Of a stretch of DNA of 64,000 nt, positions 27,901 through 36,900 are shown piece by piece. Within the stretch, counting starts at the first letter, position 1. Every line of letters starts with the position of its first letter. The notes below the pieces were generated by a model. The model had not been told where the DNA came from, made no database searches, and worked only from the letters and a program-made list of their open reading frames with translations. Both the position numbers and the translations under genes were made by a program. Origin of the DNA: Siphonodentalium dalli. Its lineage: Eukaryota > Mollusca > Scaphopoda > Gadilida > Siphonodentaliidae. The stretch spans positions 131,459,282 through 131,523,281 of the forward strand of contig CP136062.1 of NCBI GenBank assembly GCA_032622095.1. The letters are read 5' to 3'.

Positions 27901-30900
27901 CAAAGGGTTAGATATAGAGAAACTAAACTAAAAAAGAAATAGAATCTATCTGAAGAAGTTTATGTAGAAATTTTACAATAAAGAAGAAGATGAGGCCTAA
28001 GCAGAATGAGGTCCCCAGAGGGTGAATTTAATGATTCTAACCCGCTATGTGGGAAAGCTTCACAAAATTCACCCACTAAATGACAGGCACAATAAACTCA
28101 GGATTGCATACTACAGTACATACATCCTGGTTTGAAGATTTCTAATAGAGTTCCTTAATAACTGCTAAGCTAAACTTGCACTCACCTCTCAACTTGTAGT
28201 TGATATTCTGCATTAATTGTATCTTCCACCAGGAACTTGATCCCCATCCACCATTTCCTATATTCATCAATGTTATCAGCTGGAAAAGTAGTCAAGAACT
28301 AACATTTTTATAATGTTTCATTATTTTCCTTACTAAATGGATTCTCACACCCAGTTTTGGAAGTAAACATTGGAATTGCCTAATATTAATTTGGAGGGAT
28401 GTTCAGGAAATATAACCAGACAACAAGCAGACTATTAAACTGATAATAAAAGTGCTGAAGGATTCCTATTAATTGGTGTTCAAATACTAGTAATAAGCTT
28501 TAGTACAAAACATTTATTATCTGAACATTTCCTAAGGGAAAGTGCTACTCATCAATGGGTATTCAATAAAGAAAGGGCTAAGGTATTAGGGGCCTGTGAA
28601 TATTTAACATCTGTTTAAAATCTTTTTAGTAGTATGGCGTTGTCATTTCGCCCAGAAAATCTGGTCTAGACTGGTCCCTGGTTTAAATATTTATTCAAAA
28701 TAGAGATTTGATTCAATCCACCCAGGATTGAGATGGATGATATTTAAGAAATAAATCTTGTTTCGATTAAGGTTATGGAGTTATAACTGAAAAGTTTGAA
28801 CTTTGAAGATAAATTCTATAACGTGCGTAGTGCAGTTATAGAAAATTTATCTTCAAACTTTTCAGTTCTAACTCGTAACATTAATCGAAAAAAAGAGTTA
28901 TTTCTTATAATTTAATCCGTCATTTCACAGGAGAACCAACAAAAAGTAGAAGTTGGAAGCATAACGAGTATATAACATTGAGACTAGTTCCGACAAAAAA
29001 GATACGTTAAGTTGAAAGAGACACCTGTCACTCAAAACTGTTGCTCATCGAGTGATGACATCGCATCTGCAATTCAGCATTTTTGATTGGCTATTCACAA
29101 CTTATCACATGCCAGGCAGCTGTATAGTTGCACTGGTATTGATATATTCGACATGGTGACACAAACCCATGTTGGTTTTGATCTCAGTGTTCACTTCTTT
29201 GCAATGTTCAATCTTGTTGATTTGTCTGGTTACTTGTGCACTGAATATTAGCATCTAGTATGGTTATTGTCAACACAGTCATACCCGAAGGAATTTTGAT
29301 GCAGCACCGAAATTTCATGTTAAATCGTAGGAAGTATCGAACAGTTTCCAGGTACATCTTTTTAGGCACGCGGTATAGGTGTGGTCACTCAACGCTGCTG
29401 TCATTTCTGTAGCGGGGAAAGTAATCAAGAAATTTAGGTTATCGAGAAATAACTTTAATAGCTAAATGTGTGATAGCCAATGGTTTTACATTATTATGTG
29501 GATTGACAGCTTATCATTAAATTATTGGGGCATAGATGCAGAAGAATTTATTGGTGTTTTCTGTGAAATTAACATGGCAAAAAAGCCAAAAAAATGACTT
29601 ACATTTTTATATTTGTTATCACACATATATATATGCTGAGGTACCTACTAGTATGTCAGCTATTGGTGATATATTACTCACATTTCTTTATAGTGTGAAG
29701 TCAAGACCCATTGTTTACCTCAATTTCCTACACATTTTGTGCATGTTATTACCAAAGCCAAGTGTTCATTGGAAAATGTTTTTTTTCTCGAGAAATGCAA
29801 ATCCATTTTAACATGTTCTCTGCCAACTATGAGTTATCTCATACTTTTTGCATGTAACTGAATGGACGTCGGCAGTGAACGTGTTAACCTGTGTAATTAA
29901 CTTTGTTTGTGTCAAAGTGACTTTTAGGTCCTACCGATATATGCTAACATTATCCACGTTAACGTTACATCATTCACAATTAACTTCAGACCCACATATA
30001 ATACTGGGTCTGATTACCTGTTGTAGACTTTTTATTTTCCGAGTCATTAGCACTAATTAGAACTCACTATTAGTAGCTCCAAGATAAAAGCATCAAATGA
30101 GAACAATTAACATTACACAGTCTGATGTAATTTGGCGAAGCCCACACACTTCTGAGAAATGACAAGTCAACGAGACTACGATAGACTCCAGGGACCAGCC
30201 TAGAGGGCGACTTGGGAGACAGGGACCAGCCTATATGGCGACTTGGGAGACAGGGACCAGCCTAGAGGGCGACTTGGGAGACAGGGACCAGCCTATATGG
30301 CGACTTGGGAGACATCTTCTCCCTAAAATGTGCCACTTCTCCCTATTTTGGGGAGAAGTGACTTCCTTCTCATGTGTTCTTACTCACTATAATGGTTTTA
30401 TGAATGGACTATTGGGTTGCATAATACTTATTGGATCCAAAAGAAGGGTGATGTTGGGGAGTAACTCGAACTTCAGCCATTGTTACTTCTCCCTAATAAA
30501 GTCCACTTCTCCCTAATATAAACCAAACAGGGAGAAGTGACTTATCTCAATTTGAAACCTCTAGGCTTGTCTCTGATAGACTCAGTATGTCAGTATGGCT
30601 CTGAGTGTATATTTACACAGACTAACATTACATACTAGTATTTCAATATAATAAAAATATTCATTCGTTGCAAAATAAAATAAAAGGTTGCTGACACCAC
30701 GTCCCCAGAAAAAGGTGGCTTTTTTGGGGGGAATTGGCTTTGTTTGGAAACTAAAATATCAAATTTGATAAACGAACAAATTACTTGATATTCTAACAAA
30801 CAATGGACGGCAATCCAACATTTTCAGATAAGAAAGAAGGATAACTCTTAAACAGAAATTGTGAATAAGATCAATGAACCCTCTTTTGATAGCCCTCTTG

Positions 30901-33900
30901 ATGCCAAACTGCATACTAAATTTCATCGAGATCAGATAACACTGTATACAATCACGTGATCGGTGTATGGGTAGAATACTTCCGGGTTCGTCTGCAAGCA
31001 TATTTTTTGGACAGCAGGTTTGTCTATTTTTTGGTGCTCCTACTTCACTTTTTATGCATATTTTGAAGGGTTTCTTATTAAAGGGTTTCTTAACCCTTTA
31101 TGTTCTAACTTGCTTGTAGCTCAACCAAACAAAGTATTTATGGAATAACTACAACGAATGCATGGTGATATATGTAAACTTCAATGGACAGACCTGAAGT
31201 GTAGCGATAAATATTGTTCACAGAAGATCAGTTATATATAACAAATAAGAAGACATTATGACAAATATTACCGTGTTACAGATCTTAGAAGCATCTCCAA
31301 ATCATGGGTTGGGTGGGTGGGAGGGATACAAAGTGGAACTTCAAGAGTAGAGTGAAGCTTGATCTCCGTGTCAAGCATGTTAAACCAATGCAAAATCAGT
31401 TGTGTAAATAAGCTCACACGAACTTGTCATTACAATTGCCATAAACATCATTCAGACGGCGCAGTAGTGACCCAGTTTGAATGATCAAAACAAACTGGAC
31501 AACTTCCTTAACTGTTTACTGGCGAAAAACAATAAATATAGTACTGCCCTAAATAATTGACTCCTTAACCACAGCAGAATTATGGGTAATTTTTCAGGAT
31601 TTAGTTGGAAATATGGCTTGTTGCCATTCATTGGAAAGCTTTCAGTATTACTGTATATCCATTGATTCTCCTTATCAAAACTGTGGTGAGTTATCTCCGA
31701 CAACCTGAATATACACACTGCTCAGCTACAATTTTAATGTGGACAAAAATGACGTGAAATATAATTTTTATCACTTCTAAGTGTAACTATTGCTTTTTAA
31801 CATAAAATCAGACCGCGTATTGGCAGCGGTTGGAGTGAGTAAACATGCCCACGTCCATCTATGTATCAGTCATATTAATCAGTCAACAGATGACGAATAT
31901 ATGCACCATGTTTTGATGATGGTGAATTACTGAAGGTGTAGGGGTTGGCATATGATGTATCAGATAAGATTATCATAAAAACTAGATCCTACACTTACAG
32001 AATTAACAACACAAAAAACAATGAAGGTCTCCAACAACATAAAAGTTTGGACTTTTGGAACTGAAACGACTTCAAATTCACAGCAAATTACGATAAAACA
32101 CAACAGCTAGAGAATGGTCAATGGACATTCACCAAAATTCGTTCAAAAATGAAAATTAAATAAGATGATATATGTACAATCGGGATCATGTTTACAAACC
32201 ATACTGATGCCAGGTGATTTGGGGCTACGGGAGGTGAAAGGGACTCTCAGGGATATTCACGCCTGTCATTATCAACTGGAAATTTTAGAATAAATATGTG
32301 TGCAAATTGTTCTGATAGTTTGATTTCAAACCTGTATTTACAGAGAAATTTTATGTTTTAGATCACAGTCGAATATATTCCAAATTCCTATTTTATTTGG
32401 GGCTCAAAAACAATCATTTGGATGATTTCCAACCATAAGAGGTGTCAGATTTTATTTTTCCAACAGTTGGAAAATTGTGATTCAAGGGGCGACGATGGAG
32501 GTGTAGACAATTCTAGACTTCGGTTGTTGGTCTGCGACATAGGGGATTTTACGATTGGGTCTCTTTTTTTTCACTGGTTCAGATTTAGTATTAGGACGGG
32601 TATCCTTTAAAGAAACTCAATGCCTTCGAAGTTGGTTAATGCGAAATAACACAAATTGTATAACAAATCGTCTGAGAGAGAAACACATCCCATGTCTTGC
32701 ATAAGAATAGATTCGATATCTGATTCCAGGGATTCCAGTATCATTTGTATAGACCATCAGCTGCATCAACAGCGAGTCGAAGATGTGCAGGGGGAGGGAC
32801 TGTTATACCGGATTTGCTTCGGTTCCAACATAAGGGCATATTTTTTATCCACACAAAGAGGGGCTGGGTTAACTCATTCATGTATAGTAATGCCCTAAAT
32901 AATTGACTCCTTAACCACAGAAGAATTATGGGTAAATCCTGAAAAATTACTCATTAATCCTGCTGTGGTTAAGGAGTAAATTATGTAGGGCATTACCGTA
33001 TCGTTTGTTAGATTCTCACTGGGAAACCTTGGGGAACAGTGGTTTCTGTGTGAAATGGAGTAATTTTTCCTATGAAATTAACCCTCTGTGATTTCTTCCA
33101 CCAATAAAACTGAGTGTGTCTTGGCCATTTCTAAAATGGTATGCTGGCCAAAAATTTGAGTTGTGCTAGTAATAGAATGTAGTATCACATGGGTCATTAG
33201 TACTTATGGTATATAATAAAGGGAGACTGTACCTAAATCCAGCCAATGTATAAGCCATCATTCTCCTACCTTATTCAACAGAAAATATGAAACAAATAAA
33301 TGAATTGGAGTCAGGGGTGAGTGCAAAATACCCTAATGTACTCCATAAACGATGTATGGTAATTGTACCGGTAACGAAAATGAGTAAATGGCTTCAGCCT
33401 TTTACTTAATTTTGTTAAAATGATCAGGTTGTTATACATGGTTCTTTGTGTATGTGAGTGAATTTAACTATCTTTATTGACTCTAATTGAGTATAGTAGG
33501 ATATGTGACCCCATAAGTGACTGAATTTAGGTACAGTCTTCCTTAAAGCAACGATTGCAAGCAAACTACATTGTATGTCAAGTAACTGAAGTTCAAGATT
33601 TATTATCGACAACTACCTGCCGTTATTGTGGCCTAGAATTTGATCAGTAAATAAATCACTGAAAAGTATGCTAATATATATTTTTCTTTCTTGTGTTTTA
33701 GATTCATTCATTATGTCATTTTACAATTTGTGTTTGTTAAAAGTAATCTGAAAATGGATTATGTGTGCCTAGTAGGTCTATTTTCAGGATTGACTTATTT
33801 TCATTCTTGAATTCGGGGGTCGCCCATCTAGTTTCCTAATGTCCAGTAGCTCTTCCATTAATCCTGACTTAAAACACAGCTCCTTTGTTCTGCCTCGATT

Positions 33901-36900
33901 TCTATTTCTCAGAATGGGCATTTTATACTATGCTTTATGCCACAAGTCGACATTCGTAATCCAGAATGGTCATGTCTCCCAATGTATGGCACAACGAACT
34001 CCCACGGGTACCTCTATTCAAGAAATAGTTCACTTCTAACAACCGTCCACAATAGCAAACATCTGCATAGTGCTTATAAACCCCACGTAATACAATTCCT
34101 TGTCAGAAAAGGCAGCATGTTAATTTGCATACCATTTGTATCTATCACATTCAAAAACAACCTGTCATCATAATAGAGTTACTTGTATGATACTATCTAC
34201 TGTTCTTGAGGAAGAGTTCTGCAAACGAATGTCATCGGAATATGTATTTTTGTATCCAGATCCAATAACCCATGGTTGAGATACATGTACTAGTATATGA
34301 GGGGACGGCCAGAAGCATTCCCGACAGATGAATGGGTGCATGTAATCCAGTATTCCCCCATCATTCAGATTACAGTTAATGGAGAGATAAAGAATGCAGA
34401 AAGTTTAAATGTCTAAGTAACACCAGAGGTGAGCCCTATGAGCCATAAGAAGTTTGGGATTAATGGGGGTTGTCATGGCTGTGGCCTGTAAAAGTGTGCA
34501 GAAGGATTTAGAATAGAAAGAGAGAAAAATACAAGATGGCCACTGGCAGCCATGTTTTTCAACGAAAATCTGCAAAATTTGATGGCTCCTATCTATTCTA
34601 TTGGTCACCCAGAAGATCCATATGAAGTTTGGTGACGAGAGGATGAGAGATGTGTGTTGCAGAGTGTGTGTGCCAAAGAAATTAGTCATGCAAAGAGTAA
34701 ATTCCAAGATGGCTGCCAGTGGCCATGTTTTTCATTGAAAATCTTTCAAATTTGATAGCTCCCATCCAGAGGTGATTCTAAACATGTCTGTAAATTTTCA
34801 AAACAATTCTCCAATAAATGATTGCTGCAGGGTGTGCTGATTTATTCAAATTTAAAATCAAAGATTTACCAGCTCTATTGTTCTGTCTGTACCGATTATA
34901 TCCTCCAGTTGCTAAGTTGTCCCATTGTCCCAGAAATTTGATACGTATACAGTTATGCACAGAACATTTGCTACAGCTTTGACAAAACATACTACTGTAC
35001 ATTCTAATGGATTTATTGGCCATTTATCAGACTAAGAACATATTAAATATGATACCCCACATAGAACACTCCATGAAACAAAAGACCCCTGATCTGAAAT
35101 TCGCCATGAAAAGTCTTAATTCACTTTGATAACTCTGAAGAATATTCTTCTACACAATGCAAATTATATAATGATCACATAAGCTTACAATGCGTCTTAC
35201 AAAACTTGCGCTAAAAATGGCAATTTCAAAGTCAAACGAGAGGCCGATCACGATCGGCAGATGTTAACCCATCCCTTGGCGATAGTAAATTACTATGATC
35301 GGAATCATAAATGAGAGTTTTGGTGTTGAATTATAGAGTATACTGTTATGTACTATTATAGACAAATGTACATAACACAAATTATTGGAATTTATGGGTC
35401 ACTCGCATTTATATAAGAGAATGCACTGGTACAGCTAAACCACCACAGCCTTGGGTTAAATGTGAAAGGTGGTCTGGACATGGAATACTTGGGTTAAGAG
35501 AGTCCAATTTAAGTTTACAATAATAATGTATCAAATTCTACCAACAATATAGTATACAGATAAGCCACCTCACTGCTGACCCATTAATATCAATTATATA
35601 GCAGAGCTGTCAACAAATCACTAGAATTGTTTATGTTGAACACTGACTTCTCTATTAAACCAATAACAATTACCGGTATAATGACCTCAGACCATCTGAA
35701 GATATCACTCTACAGCACAGATGTCCAAGTCTACTGCTAATACCATGTGATGTTTATTGTTGAATCTTTATTTTAAATTAGATACCATAGCTTTCTTTAT
35801 CAGATTATTTGCACATCAATTGGCATAAGAGACATCAGAAAATAATATAGCCTTATCAATAGCTAAGTAGTCCAAAGGCATGGGATGGAATTGATGAATT
35901 GGGTTTAAAGTCGCTCCAAACAAATTTACCAGTACATAACACAAGATTATGGACCGATGAAAACCAAATTTGGTGTGGTGACTCGGGGTACCCTTGGCAG
36001 AGTTATAATGGTGTTAGTTTTTCAAATTTTGTTATTTTAATTATTTAAACAAAAAATATTTTATTATATATTATTTTTATTTATTTATTCATATTCATTT
36101 TTTTTTTAATTGAGCAAGGAAATCAATCTAAAATTTTGTTTTGTTTTTTTGAGTGAATATATTTTTTCAAAAAAGGGCCATAACTCAGTTAAAAATATAG
36201 TCGGATCAAACCCATATTCGAACTCGATCTGTATTTTGGGCTGAGAAACTCACATACCAAATTTGGTTGCGATCAGATAGAAATTATTTGAGTTATCGCA
36301 CCATGCGCAAAGTGTCTACGGTACGTCAGACAGACGGACGGATGGATGGACGGACGCACGACGAGTGGTCAATCCGACAACGACACTATGTTTACCATAC
36401 TATGGTATGGGTAAACATAAAAAGGCCATAAGTCTGATAAAAATCATCTGACCAGGATCATATCCAAACTTCACGTCAATAATGTGATGTTTATTACTCA
36501 AAGTATGTTTCATTCTGATCGGATAATACTATCCGGAGATATTTTCCAGACAACATGAAAATCACAATTTCTAAGTCAAATAAGGGCCATAAATCCGACA
36601 AAAATCATCATACCGGAACCATACATGTAGTCAAACTTGATCTCAATATCATGTGATGTACATTCCTCTTAGATTGGATAATTTAAATGGACACATGTAC
36701 ACATGCATGGACATACAGAAGCAGCTGATTATAATAATCCTCTGAAAATTTCAGGGAACATTCATGGTTTATCTGATATATAACATTGTCAGGCTGATCG
36801 GTTAAAGATGGCCTCAGATATATGTGTAGCACATTTTCCAAGGGTCAAGATTGTGAAATTTCCATCACCGTAGGAGCAAATGAAGGCATGGGTGCCGCTG

